From positions 1,256,319 to 1,320,318 of the forward strand of contig NZ_LGHP01000001.1 of assembly GCF_001280845.1 (NCBI RefSeq): a stretch of DNA of 64,000 nucleotides, written 5' to 3'. The notes under the pieces were generated by a model. That model was not told where the DNA came from, made no database searches, and saw only the letters and a list, made by a program, of their open reading frames with translations. Positions 50,695 to 59,397 of this stretch are shown in pieces. Positions within the stretch are counted from its first letter, which is position 1; the number at the start of each line of letters is the position of its first letter. Source of the DNA: Bacillus sp. FJAT-28004. Lineage in GTDB: Bacteria > Bacillota > Bacilli > Paenibacillales > Paenibacillaceae. Made by a program: the position numbers and the translations under genes.

Positions 50695-52323
50695 ATGACG
50701 AATACAGGTCAACAGCCAAATATCTTATGGATTAGCTTGGAAGATACGAGTCCTAGAATGGGGTGTTACGGAGATTCTCTTGCACGAACACCCCATATCG
50801 ACATGCTGGCCAGTGAAGGCACTCTTTTTCGCAACGCATTCGCAACGGCGGGAGTTTGCGCTCCTAGCCGTTCCTCGGTGATCACGGGGATGTATCCAAC
50901 GGCGATTGGCGCGCACCATATGCGCACCTCGCATATGAACTATGAGACGCCGGAGCTACCGACGCCATACGATGTCGTTCCTCCTGCACAAGTCAAACTA
51001 ATTCCCGAAATGCTGCGCGCGAACGGCTACTATTGCACGAACAACTGGAAGACGGACTATCAATTTCAGACACCACTAACGGCATGGGACGAGAACGGCA
51101 CAGAAGCGCATTGGCGCAATCGCAAGCCAGATCAGCCTTTCTTTGCCGTGTTCAATTATGACTTTACGCATGAAAGCCGGATGTGGCCGACAGAGTTGAG
51201 CAATTTTTCCATGAGCGCACAGGAAGAAATACCGCATAAGACCGATCCAGATCAGGTTGTTCTTCCTCCTTATTTACCGGACACCCTGGAAACGCGTAAA
51301 GCGCTTGCAAGGCAGTATGACAATCTGGCCGACGCAGACGCCTTCGTCGGCCGAATTCTTAAGCAGCTAGAGGAAGACGGCTTGGCCGGTGATACGATCG
51401 TCATGTTGTGGAGTGACCACGGAGAAGGACTGCCGCGCGCCAAGCGGTGGACATACGATGCGGGCATTCACGTACCGCTGATCGTCAGATGGCCCGGCAA
51501 GGCGGAACCTGACCGCATAAGCGATCAACTGGTCAGCTTGATCGATTTGGGGCCGACAGTGCTCGCGATGGCCGGAATTCCCGTTCCCCGGCATTTGCAG
51601 GGACAGCCGTTCATGGGGGAACGTACTGAGCCGAGGGACTATATTTTTGCGACGCGCGATCGATATGACGAGGCATACGACAAGGTTCGGGCCGTCCGGG
51701 ACAACCGGTTCAAGTACATTCGCAATGACTATCCGGATCAGCCATACCTTCAATGGATTCCGTTCAGCCATATGCACCCTGCCTTCCGAGAGCTAAGAAG
51801 GCTGCAACTTGCAAGCGAACTGGAGGAGGATCAGCATGTTTTGCTGCAAAACCGGCGTCCCCCGGAAGAATTGTACGACTGTGCGAATGATCCACACGAG
51901 TTGAGTAATTTGGCGGAGGAACCCGCATTCCGGGAACAACTGCTTCGTCTGCGCAGAGAGCTTGACTTGTGGTGCGGTCGATTTGATGTTTGGGGAGATG
52001 TGCCGGAGGATCGAATGGTGGAAGCCATGTGGCCGAACCGCGTTCAACCGCAAACCGCGAAGCCGTTGTTTATCCCGATCAACAATGAACTTCCGGGAAC
52101 GACGGCGAGTCATGAAGGCACGTTCAGCGAACCGACGGTGATCATGCTGCATTCGTCGACTCAAGGCGCTTCCATTGCGTACACGCTCGACGAAGCGGAC
52201 AATCCTCGCTGGGAGCTATATACCGGTCCGATTCCCGTTCCCATGGGACTTATGCGGATACGGGCGATCGCGGTACGTATCGGATATAAGGACAGCGAAG
52301 TGGCGGAGGCTGCGTTTGCTTGA
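50695..52323 (+). CDS. Type I (S1 family) sulfatase with C-terminal chitobiase-like module
   Basis: A 542-residue cytosolic sulfatase. PNILWISLEDTSPRMGCYG carries the metal-ligand acids, and the modified Cys is in VCAPSRSSVITG. Other motifs are NWKTDYQ, MLWSDHGEGLPR and YDCANDPHELSNL. The last 70 residues (SEPTVIMLHSSTQGASIAYT and following) look like the small beta-sandwich found after chitobiase and related enzymes. ATG 50695 is chosen because GGGGAGGA precedes it and the earlier ATG falls in the promoter. It is followed 37 bases later by a second sulfatase. Confidence 0.9.
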   Translation: MTNTGQQPNILWISLEDTSPRMGCYGDSLARTPHIDMLASEGTLFRNAFATAGVCAPSRSSVITGMYPTAIGAHHMRTSHMNYETPELPTPYDVVPPAQVKLIPEMLRANGYYCTNNWKTDYQFQTPLTAWDENGTEAHWRNRKPDQPFFAVFNYDFTHESRMWPTELSNFSMSAQEEIPHKTDPDQVVLPPYLPDTLETRKALARQYDNLADADAFVGRILKQLEEDGLAGDTIVMLWSDHGEGLPRAKRWTYDAGIHVPLIVRWPGKAEPDRISDQLVSLIDLGPTVLAMAGIPVPRHLQGQPFMGERTEPRDYIFATRDRYDEAYDKVRAVRDNRFKYIRNDYPDQPYLQWIPFSHMHPAFRELRRLQLASELEEDQHVLLQNRRPPEELYDCANDPHELSNLAEEPAFREQLLRLRRELDLWCGRFDVWGDVPEDRMVEAMWPNRVQPQTAKPLFIPINNELPGTTASHEGTFSEPTVIMLHSSTQGASIAYTLDEADNPRWELYTGPIPVPMGLMRIRAIAVRIGYKDSEVAEAAFA

Positions 52324-52360
52324 AATGAGAAGTTTATCGAGAATGAGGAGGATTCCCACT

Positions 52361-54121
52361 ATGCGAGCAGTCATGCTCATGTTCGATTCTTTGAATAAAC
52401 ATATGCTTCCTAATTACGGAGGCGATTGGATCCATGCTCCACAGTTTGAACGTCTCGCGGAGCGGACGATTACGTTCAACAAGTGCTATGCCGGCAGCTT
52501 GCCCTGCATGCCGGCGCGGCGTGAGCTACATACGGGGCGCTATAACTTCTTGCACCGCAGCTGGGGGCCGCTGGAGCCCTTCGACGATTCAATGATCGAT
52601 TTGCTTCGCAAAAGTGGCGTGTATACGCACTTGACGACTGATCATTATCATTACTTCGAGGACGGCGGAGCCACTTACCATACGCGGTACAATTCGTGGG
52701 AGTTAGCCCGTGGTCAAGAAGGGGACCCATGGAAAGGCAACGTCGAAGACCCGTCTATTCCGGAAAGTTTGACCGCTCTCAAGGTTGGAAGCCACTGGAG
52801 ACAGGATTGGATCAACCGGCAATATTTGGACACGGAAGACAAAATGCCGCTGGCTGTAACGGTCAGTCGTGGAATCGAATTCATCGAGAAGAACCGCGAT
52901 CAAGACCGCTGGTTTTTGCAGATCGAAGCGTTCGATCCGCACGAGCCCTTTTTCACGCAGCAAAAGTATAAAGACTTGTATCCTCATGAGTATAAAGGTA
53001 AGCATTACGACTGGCCGGATTATGCAAAAGTCAAGCAGCAGCCGGAGGAAGTCCAGCATATGAAATACGAATACGCGGCGATCGTAAGCATGTGCGATAC
53101 GTATTTGGGCAAAGTGCTTGACGTTTTTGATAGATACGACCTATGGGAAGATACGATGCTGATCGTGAACACGGATCACGGATTTTTACTTGGGGAACAC
53201 AACTGGTGGGGGAAGAACGTTCAGCCGTTCTATAACGAGATCGTTAATCTCCCGCTGTTTGTTTGGGATCCGAGATCCGGCGCCGGAAAAAGAAGTACGG
53301 ACGCTTTGGTGCAAACGATCGATCTTCCGCCGACGCTGCTCGAATTTTTTGGCGTCCACATACCCAGAGACATGCAGGGCAGATCCTTGCGTCCCGTCAT
53401 CGAATCGGATACGCCTATTCGGGAAGCCGCATTATTCGGCATCCACGGCGGCCATATCAACTGCACTGACGGAAGATACGTCTATATGCGGGGACCAAAA
53501 GACATGTCGAATGGCCCGCTGTTCGAGTATACACTTATACCGACGCACATGAACACCATGTTCGAGCCGAAGGAATTCGCCAAGATGGAGCTGGCCGATC
53601 CCTTCGAGTTCACAAAAGGCTGCTCTGTGATGAAGCTTCCCTGCTCCACCATTTTGAATCCGTATATATACGGGGATATGCTGTTCGATCTTGAAACCGA
53701 TCCGTCGCAGGAAACCGCGATTGACGACGCCCAGGCTGAGGCGATCATGATCGGGCATATCGCCCGGCTAATGCGGGAGCATGACACGCCGCCCGAGCAG
53801 TATGAACGTATCGGCATTCCGCGGGACGGCAAGATGACCATCGAGGAGCTTGCAAGGGAGAAAGCCGAGAAGAGAGCCCAAGGGCAAATTGACCTGGGAA
53901 TGAACGAACGCTGGCTCGGATCATCGCAACAAATGATGTTCCTCATGTGCTGCATGATATCGGAACCGGTTCGCTCGTTCCTGAAGGATAATGTCGCCCA
54001 ACTGGTGCAAAGCAAACCGTTGCCGGAAGTGACAGAAGAGGACCTTGAGCAAACGGCAATGGAGTTGCTGGGAAATCATGGGCCACTGCTCATCGGGTTT
54101 TTGAAAAAGTCTTTCTTATAA
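52361..54121 (+). CDS. Type I (S1 family) sulfatase
   Basis: A 586-residue enzyme. The start MRAVMLMFDSLNKHMLPNYG replaces the usual Asp-Asp/Gln pattern with FDSLN, typical of one sulfatase branch. The modified Cys is in LPCMPARRELHTGRYNF. Further motifs are FDPHEPFF, NTDHGFLLGEHNWWGKN and DLPPTLLEFFG. Start 52361 is chosen because GAGGAGG lies before it; the open frame begins upstream inside the preceding gene. It has no signal peptide and is probably cotranscribed with the sulfatase before it. Confidence 0.9.
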   Translation: MRAVMLMFDSLNKHMLPNYGGDWIHAPQFERLAERTITFNKCYAGSLPCMPARRELHTGRYNFLHRSWGPLEPFDDSMIDLLRKSGVYTHLTTDHYHYFEDGGATYHTRYNSWELARGQEGDPWKGNVEDPSIPESLTALKVGSHWRQDWINRQYLDTEDKMPLAVTVSRGIEFIEKNRDQDRWFLQIEAFDPHEPFFTQQKYKDLYPHEYKGKHYDWPDYAKVKQQPEEVQHMKYEYAAIVSMCDTYLGKVLDVFDRYDLWEDTMLIVNTDHGFLLGEHNWWGKNVQPFYNEIVNLPLFVWDPRSGAGKRSTDALVQTIDLPPTLLEFFGVHIPRDMQGRSLRPVIESDTPIREAALFGIHGGHINCTDGRYVYMRGPKDMSNGPLFEYTLIPTHMNTMFEPKEFAKMELADPFEFTKGCSVMKLPCSTILNPYIYGDMLFDLETDPSQETAIDDAQAEAIMIGHIARLMREHDTPPEQYERIGIPRDGKMTIEELAREKAEKRAQGQIDLGMNERWLGSSQQMMFLMCCMISEPVRSFLKDNVAQLVQSKPLPEVTEEDLEQTAMELLGNHGPLLIGFLKKSFL

Positions 54122-54200
54122 AGGATGCGGTTCAGATCCACGTCAGGTGTCGCAAATCGTGATGACAGAAAAGCCGCTTAGCTGATATTATCCCCATGTG

Positions 54201-54345
54201 GTTGACAGTGAAGAAAAGTCCATTGGTACAATGGACTTGAAAACTGTTATACCGGAGGGGATTTTTTCATGGCAAAGTAGGGGCAAGTTTTTATCGAATA
54301 TACAGAGCAATTAAAAGGTGAAGCCATCCGCCTTTAGGAAGACAC
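54201..54345 (+). mobile_element. Remnant of an IS3-like element (transposase OrfA start)
   Basis: The reading from ATG 54269 is MAK, stop, GQVFIEYTEQLKGEAIRL, stop. This resembles the start of IS3-family OrfA proteins (MAKKGQ...YTEELKxEAVRL). A hairpin AAGTCCATTG/CAATGGACTT (54216-54238) precedes it. The rest of the element is missing. The flanking 54122-54200 shows no other feature. Confidence 0.6.
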
Positions 54346-54370
54346 CCCCCGCTTTACCTAAGAGCTACCT

Positions 54371-54438
54371 AAAGTCGTCAAAACGTTAAACTTAAAGTCG
54401 TCTAACTGTTAGTGTCGTCGTTATGTAAACGATAAGAT
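54371..54438 (+). promoter_or_regulatory. Composite activator promoter, copy 3 (sulfatase 54459)
   Basis: AAAGTCGT occurs at 54371 and 54394, GTTAG at 54408 and the -10 TAAGAT at 54433. Here the repeat is longest: each half reads AAAGTCGTC, N, AA, two bases, GTTA. The predicted 5' leader is only about 15 bases. A cre-like site overlaps the -10. Confidence 0.8.
54424..54437 (+). promoter_or_regulatory. cre-like site over the -10 of promoter copy 3
   Basis: TGTAAACGATAAGA matches eight of nine fixed positions of TGNAANCGNTNNCA. It starts at +53 relative to the first AAAGTCGT box. Confidence 0.5.
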
Positions 54439-54458
54439 AAGAATTAAGGAGGTATTTT

Positions 54459-56024
54459 ATGAAAATTCTCTTTTTAGATTTGGATTCGTTGAACCCGGAC
54501 CACTTGGGATGTTACGGCTATCACCGCAATACTTCGCCCGAAATTGACAGAATTGCGGCGGAAGGCGTGCGCTTTACCAACTATTACACTTCTGACGCCC
54601 CATGCGCGCCATCGCGAACAGCGCTGATGACCGGGAAATTCGGTATCGTCAACGGCTTGGTCGGGCATGGCGGCACTGCAGGAGATTTGAAGCTCGAAGG
54701 AGCGGATCGCCAGCTGATGGGGGAGCTCTCTCGGGCAGGCTCTTTGCCTGCGTATCTTCAAATGTTTGGCGGATTGAAAACAGCCTTGATCAGCCCGTTT
54801 GCTTATCGTCACTCCACGTTCTCGTTTTATGCAGGATTTAATGAGGTTTACGATACGGGCGGCTTCGGAATGGAATCAGCAGATCAGGTCACGCCCGTTG
54901 CACTCGATTGGATTAACCGCAATGCCGCTTCGGAGGACGATTGGTTTCTCTACATCAATTTTTGGGATCCACATACCCCGTACAGGGCGCCTGAAAGCTT
55001 CGGCAACCCTTTCGAGAATGAACCAATCGCGGAATGGCTGACCGAAGAAGTGCTGGAGAGGCACAGACTGAAAGTAGGGCCGCATAGCGTAAATGAGCTT
55101 GCCATGGATCCTCGAACTAAATCATACACGAATCAGTCCAATCCCTTATTTCCTCGCGATCCTGGCGAAATAAAGGATATGGCGGACTTGAGGAAAATGA
55201 TGGACGGTTTCGACACGGGCATTCGATATATGGACGAACATATTGGCATACTGTTCGATCGATTGGAACAATTAGACGTCATGGAAGAGTTGATCATTAT
55301 TATCTCGGCAGACCACGGCGAGAACATGGGCCACCTCGGGATATATGGAGAGCATTCGACCGCTAATCACGGTACTTGTCACTTGCCAATGATCATTCGC
55401 TGGCCGGGGATGAAGCGTGGATGGGTGGATGAAGGGCTTCACTATCACCTGGATTTGGCTCCTACGATTGCAGAAATGTTGAATATGCCAGCAATGCCCC
55501 AATGGAGCGGCACAAGTTATGCGAAAGCGCTGAAAGAGGGCGCAGACTGCGGGCGCGATTATCTCGTTGTGTCCCAGTGCGCGCATGTGGCGCAGCGGGG
55601 TGTCCGTTTCGGGGACTGGATGTACATCCGTTCTTACCATGACGGTTATCATTTGTTCGATAAAGAAATGCTTTATAACTTACGAGAAGATCCTTACGAG
55701 CAGCATAACGTAGCTGAGCAAAACATAGACGTCTGCAGGGAAGCCGTCTACTATCTCACGGAATGGCATGACGAAATGATGCTGCAAAGCAATGACGATG
55801 TCGATCCATTGTGGACAGTCATCAAGGAAGGCGGGCCCGCGCATGCCAAAGGTTATCTGAAATCGTATGTTCACCGGCTGGAGGAGACCGGACGGGGTCA
55901 ACATGTTGCAGAGCTTAAACGGAAGCATCCGCGCGAATTCCCGGAAGAATACGCAGCTACTCGCCAATCGATCGAGCAGACGATCATGATGCGGATGTTT
56001 ACAAGGATTGTCCAAAAATCCTGA
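54459..56024 (+). CDS. Type I (S1 family) sulfatase
   Basis: A 521-residue cytosolic sulfatase. The N-terminus MKILFLDLDSLNPDHLGCYG has the metal-ligand acids, and the modified Cys is in APCAPSRTALMTGKFG. Other motifs are FWDPHTPYRAP, ISADHGENMGHLGIYGEH and LREDPYEQHNVAEQN. AAGGAGG precedes ATG 54459, and the composite promoter ends only about 20 bases upstream. It appears to be its own unit. Confidence 0.92.
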   Translation: MKILFLDLDSLNPDHLGCYGYHRNTSPEIDRIAAEGVRFTNYYTSDAPCAPSRTALMTGKFGIVNGLVGHGGTAGDLKLEGADRQLMGELSRAGSLPAYLQMFGGLKTALISPFAYRHSTFSFYAGFNEVYDTGGFGMESADQVTPVALDWINRNAASEDDWFLYINFWDPHTPYRAPESFGNPFENEPIAEWLTEEVLERHRLKVGPHSVNELAMDPRTKSYTNQSNPLFPRDPGEIKDMADLRKMMDGFDTGIRYMDEHIGILFDRLEQLDVMEELIIIISADHGENMGHLGIYGEHSTANHGTCHLPMIIRWPGMKRGWVDEGLHYHLDLAPTIAEMLNMPAMPQWSGTSYAKALKEGADCGRDYLVVSQCAHVAQRGVRFGDWMYIRSYHDGYHLFDKEMLYNLREDPYEQHNVAEQNIDVCREAVYYLTEWHDEMMLQSNDDVDPLWTVIKEGGPAHAKGYLKSYVHRLEETGRGQHVAELKRKHPREFPEEYAATRQSIEQTIMMRMFTRIVQKS

Positions 56025-56088
56025 TCGATCCTTCTGCTTGGAAAAATAAGACTAAGTCGTTGGGCTATTTTAATGTTCGCCCAGCATA

Positions 56089-56279
56089 GGCGATTTCGAT
56101 CCGGAGTCCGTCAAGAACGAGGTGACGACAGTTACTAACGTCCTCAATCAGTATCCGAATGGGCTGGAAACCGGCAAGACCGACCCGGAGAAAAAACTTG
56201 CCTAATTATTATTTCCAAACTTAAAGACGCCGGCATAGACAAAGTAGTTGCCGAGAAGCAGAAACAATTGGACCCATAG
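56089..56279 (+). pseudogene. C-terminal fragment of a binding-lipoprotein gene
   Basis: It reads GDFDPESVKNEVTTVTNVLN and GLETGKTDPEKKLA, then a stop and frameshift, then KLKDAGIDKVVAEKQKQLD. This closely matches the ends of the intact binding proteins at 56491 and 59398 (for example VKNEMTAV, GLETGTIDPEKNLP, VAEKQKQLDAW). It shows that a third tandem copy was lost. It lies directly before promoter copy 4. Confidence 0.9.
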
Positions 56280-56383
56280 GTTAAAGACAAGAAAAAATAT
56301 AAACATATGGCAGACATGATTCCCGATCCGTTATTGCTGAGGATCGGCTATCATTTTTATTGCTCCGACTTTTAAGACGTCAT

Positions 56384-56451
56384 AAAGTCGGCAAAGAGCT
56401 ATCCAGAAAGTCGTGAAAGTGTTAGTGAACAAAAAAAGAAAGCGTTATCAT
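56384..56451 (+). promoter_or_regulatory. Composite activator promoter, copy 4 (binding protein 56491)
   Basis: AAAGTCGG at 56384, AAAGTCGT at 56407, GTTAG at 56421 and the -10 TATCAT at 56446. Same geometry as the other copies, with a cre-like site over the -10. Confidence 0.8.
56437..56450 (+). promoter_or_regulatory. cre-like site over the -10 of promoter copy 4
   Basis: AGAAAGCGTTATCA matches eight of nine fixed positions of TGNAANCGNTNNCA, again starting at +53 from the first box. Confidence 0.5.
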
Positions 56452-56490
56452 TATGAAGTGTAGTCAAATCATTTTATGGGGGCATTTGGT

Positions 56491-58020
56491 ATGAGAAAAA
56501 AGCCAGTGATGTACCGCTTCTTGCTCGCGTGTTCCATGTCAGTCGTACTTTTTCTTGCAGCGTGTTCTTCGTCCTCGGACAACAATGAAACCGCTTCCGA
56601 AAAATCATCCCCATCTTCTTCAAGCGCGGAGAAAGTGATGAAACCAGTTGAGCTGAAGGTCGCTTTCCCGATTTTCGGAGCCGAACCGAAAGACTTGGGA
56701 CTCGTGCAAGAGGAAATCAACAAATTGACGAAAGCCAAGATCAACGCAACCGTCGAACTGATGCCGATCAGCTTCGGCAATTGGACCCAGCAAATGAATT
56801 TGATACTGAGCGGCAACGAGAAGCTCGATCTGACTGTTTCGATCGGTTCTTTGGGTGCCGCGAATAAAGGGCAGCTTCTGGCATTGGACGATCTTCTTGT
56901 TACCTATGGAAAAGGCATCGGGGAAGCGCTCGGGGAATCGTATCTCCAGGCAGGAAAATTGAACAGTAACATATACGGCGTAACGAGTGTTAGAGATTTG
57001 GCCGCCAACCATGGCGTTCTCATGCGCAAAGATTTGGTGGATAAGTATAATATCAACGCGAGCAAGATCAAATCGTTGGACGATCTTGAGCCAGTCCTTC
57101 AATTGATCAAAGAGAAAGAGCCGGGCGTCGTTCCGCTCGCTCCAGGAGTCGCCGGAACGACATTTGTCGATGGACTGCCGCTAGGCGACCCGCTTGGCGA
57201 TAGGATCGCTATCCTTCCCGGATACGATAATGGCCTGAAGGTCGTCAATCAATACGAGATGCCGGAGTACGCCAATATGTTGAAACGGCTGCACAAGTGG
57301 TATGAAGCCGGATATCTGCTGAAAGACGCCGCTACCTCCCAAACGCAAGCGAACGAACTGTTTAAGAGCGGCAAGCTGTTTGCGGATATTGTGGCTGGAA
57401 AGCCGGGGTTCTTGAGTCAACAAAAGAGAATGTCTGGCATCGATTACGTGATGGTGGAATTGGCTCCTCCGGTGGCAACGACGACCGATGTCACCAAGAT
57501 CATGTGGACTATTCCGAAAAACGCTAGCGATCCCGAACGGTCCATGATGTTCTTGAACATGATGTTTTCGGACCCGCAACTCGTGAATTTGCTCGATTAC
57601 GGAATCGAAGGCAAACACTACGTAAAAAGGGTAGGCTCGGAGAACATGATCGAATTTCCGCCGGGTCTAGATGCTTCCAATCATCCGTACAACATGGGAT
57701 TGAACTGGATGATGGGCAATCAATTCCTGTCCTACGTGTTCAAGGGCGATGATCCGGATATTTGGAATCAAATGGGCGCATTTAATAATAACGCGATAAA
57801 ATCAAAGGCGCTCGGTTTTATCTTTGATCCGGCGTCGGTGAAGAACGAGATGACGGCCGTTATGAATGTCCTCAACCAGTACCGGATGGGGCTGGAAACA
57901 GGCACGATCGACCCAGAGAAAAACTTGCCTGCCTTTATCGCCAAATTGAAAGATGCAGGCGTCGACAAGATTGTCGCCGAAAAGCAGAAGCAACTAGACG
58001 CATGGGCAACTAGTAAGTAA
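56491..58020 (+). CDS. Extracellular solute-binding lipoprotein (family 1, LplA-like), paralogue 1
   Basis: A 509-residue binding protein with a signal peptide and the lipobox FLAAC (about residue 19-23) followed by a Ser-rich linker. Mature-domain motifs include VAFPIFGAEPKDLGLVQEE, MPISFGNWTQQMNLIL, SGNEKLDLTVS and GVTSVRDLAAN. It aligns along its whole length with the 59398 product, so the two arose by duplication. ATG 56491 is chosen over 56476 because GGGGGC precedes it. It should deliver sulfated or acetylated oligosaccharides to the LplB/LplC pair at 42057-43922. Confidence 0.9.
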   Translation: MRKKPVMYRFLLACSMSVVLFLAACSSSSDNNETASEKSSPSSSSAEKVMKPVELKVAFPIFGAEPKDLGLVQEEINKLTKAKINATVELMPISFGNWTQQMNLILSGNEKLDLTVSIGSLGAANKGQLLALDDLLVTYGKGIGEALGESYLQAGKLNSNIYGVTSVRDLAANHGVLMRKDLVDKYNINASKIKSLDDLEPVLQLIKEKEPGVVPLAPGVAGTTFVDGLPLGDPLGDRIAILPGYDNGLKVVNQYEMPEYANMLKRLHKWYEAGYLLKDAATSQTQANELFKSGKLFADIVAGKPGFLSQQKRMSGIDYVMVELAPPVATTTDVTKIMWTIPKNASDPERSMMFLNMMFSDPQLVNLLDYGIEGKHYVKRVGSENMIEFPPGLDASNHPYNMGLNWMMGNQFLSYVFKGDDPDIWNQMGAFNNNAIKSKALGFIFDPASVKNEMTAVMNVLNQYRMGLETGTIDPEKNLPAFIAKLKDAGVDKIVAEKQKQLDAWATSK

Positions 58021-58042
58021 CGAAAAAACATAGAATCAAACG

Positions 58043-58083
58043 AAGCTCCCGACTCGCCGGCAATGGCAGTTCGGGAGCTTTCC
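58043..58083 (+). terminator. Hairpin terminator after the first binding-protein gene
   Basis: AAGCTCCCGA pairs with TCGGGAGCTT; a short T-rich tail follows. The rest of 58084-58200 shows no gene. Confidence 0.65.
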
Positions 58084-58200
58084 GTAAGCTTTATGAACAT
58101 CCCATTAATCCCGGGCCTTCGGACGGAATGGGTAATCGGATAGAAGTTACCTTGCCGTCTTTGCTGGCGTTATGATTTTCCCCGACGTTGCTTCGGCGCG

Positions 58201-58268
58201 AAAGTCGTAAAAACATAATCGAAATGGTCGCCTAAACGTTAGAAGGACTGTTAGGTAGCTGTTATTAT
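58201..58268 (+). promoter_or_regulatory. Composite activator promoter, copy 5 (esterase)
   Basis: AAAGTCGT at 58201, the weaker second box ATGGTCGC at 58224, GTTAG at 58238 and the -10 TATTAT at 58263. The open frame of the next gene starts at 58274, at or next to the inferred transcription start, so the real start codon must be downstream. Confidence 0.72.
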
Positions 58269-58339
58269 TAAACTTGATAATCATACATCTGGAATATCCA
58301 CCAACCGAATCGACGGAGCGAAAAGGAGAGGGAACGTTC

Positions 58340-59269
58340 ATGCCCATGCACCCCGAAGTAGAGAAAATTCGGGAATTGACTAAAGATTTTCAGTTATCCG
58401 ATTTGAGCGTTGAACAATTAAGGACGATCTCGAATGTGCCGATATCGCCGGAGCTGCAACCGGCTGTCGGAAGCGTAGAAGATCGGCATATCCCCGGATC
58501 AGAAGGAGACATCCAGATTCGGATTTATACGCCGCTGAGCGCGGGGAGACGCCCATACCCACTGCTTGTTTACTTTCATGGCGGCGGATGGGTATCGGGC
58601 AACATCAATACCTGCGATACGCAATGCAGATTGATTGCCAATCAAAGCGAACATCTGCTCATTTCGGTCGATTATCGGCTTGCCCCGGAGAATCCATACC
58701 CGGCGGGTCTTGAAGATTGTTACGCGGTCATTCGGTGGGCTTCGGAGCATAGCGACGTGTTAAACGTAGATCGCTCGCGCATTTCGGTTGGCGGGGAGAG
58801 TGCCGGAGGGAACTTGGCGGCCGCCGTCGCGCTGATGTGCAGAGACCTCAACGGCCCCCGTTTGTCGAAGCAGCTTTTGATCGTTCCAGCTGTCGACTAC
58901 TACGAGCTGGGGATGGAATCACCATATCCTTCCATCGATCTTCATGGCACGGACAATATGCTTACGAAACGAGATTTGGATTACTACCTCAAGTTGTATT
59001 TTACGGGGAAGCCGGATCTGAACGATCCATATGCATTTCCGATTCGTTCAGACAATTTAGCGGGTTTGCCTCCTGCTCTTATCTTGACGGCGGAATACGA
59101 CTTGCTCAGCGATGAAGGGGAAGCTTACGGCAAGAAGTTAAGAAGTTTCGGAATCCCCGTTCAGATCGAACGCGCGGAAGGCGTGCTGCATGCGTTTCTA
59201 TTCATGACGGAAATCGATTCCGTGAAGGAAATGTATCGGCAGATTGGACGGTTTCTTCTCGAAGAGTAG
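58340..59269 (+). CDS. Alpha/beta-hydrolase esterase (HSL family)
   Basis: A 309-residue cytosolic hydrolase. The oxyanion motif HGGGWVSGN (about 82) and the nucleophile in SVGGESAGGNLAA (about 155) define the hormone-sensitive-lipase branch. The catalytic Asp is probably in LTAEYDLLSDEGE, and the His in GVLHAFLFM. AAAAGGAGAGGG precedes ATG 58340. Placed among sulfatases, it may remove acetyl or other ester groups from the imported glycan. Confidence 0.9.
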   Translation: MPMHPEVEKIRELTKDFQLSDLSVEQLRTISNVPISPELQPAVGSVEDRHIPGSEGDIQIRIYTPLSAGRRPYPLLVYFHGGGWVSGNINTCDTQCRLIANQSEHLLISVDYRLAPENPYPAGLEDCYAVIRWASEHSDVLNVDRSRISVGGESAGGNLAAAVALMCRDLNGPRLSKQLLIVPAVDYYELGMESPYPSIDLHGTDNMLTKRDLDYYLKLYFTGKPDLNDPYAFPIRSDNLAGLPPALILTAEYDLLSDEGEAYGKKLRSFGIPVQIERAEGVLHAFLFMTEIDSVKEMYRQIGRFLLEE

Positions 59270-59287
59270 GTAGGGGCCGTATGACAT

Positions 59288-59355
59288 AAAGTCGGCATAA
59301 CACTATGCAGAAAGTCGTCTAACTGCTAGAGCCCCTTACTCGCAAACGATAACAT
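59288..59355 (+). promoter_or_regulatory. Composite activator promoter, copy 6 (binding protein 59398)
   Basis: AAAGTCGG at 59288, AAAGTCGT at 59311, GCTAG at 59325 and the -10 TAACAT at 59350, with the common 0/+23/+37/+62 layout. Confidence 0.78.
59341..59354 (+). promoter_or_regulatory. cre-like site over the -10 of promoter copy 6
   Basis: CGCAAACGATAACA matches eight of nine fixed positions of TGNAANCGNTNNCA, at +53 from the first box. Confidence 0.5.
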
Positions 59356-59397
59356 GATAATCAGTTACACAAACTTCTAGATGGGGGTAATCTTCAA

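Noticed and set aside
56053-56084. TAAGTCGT followed by GGGC...GCCC, looking like a seventh promoter copy
   Set aside because: There is no second box at +23, no GTTAG at +37 and no -10 at +62. It is only a partial box plus a weak hairpin after the sulfatase gene.
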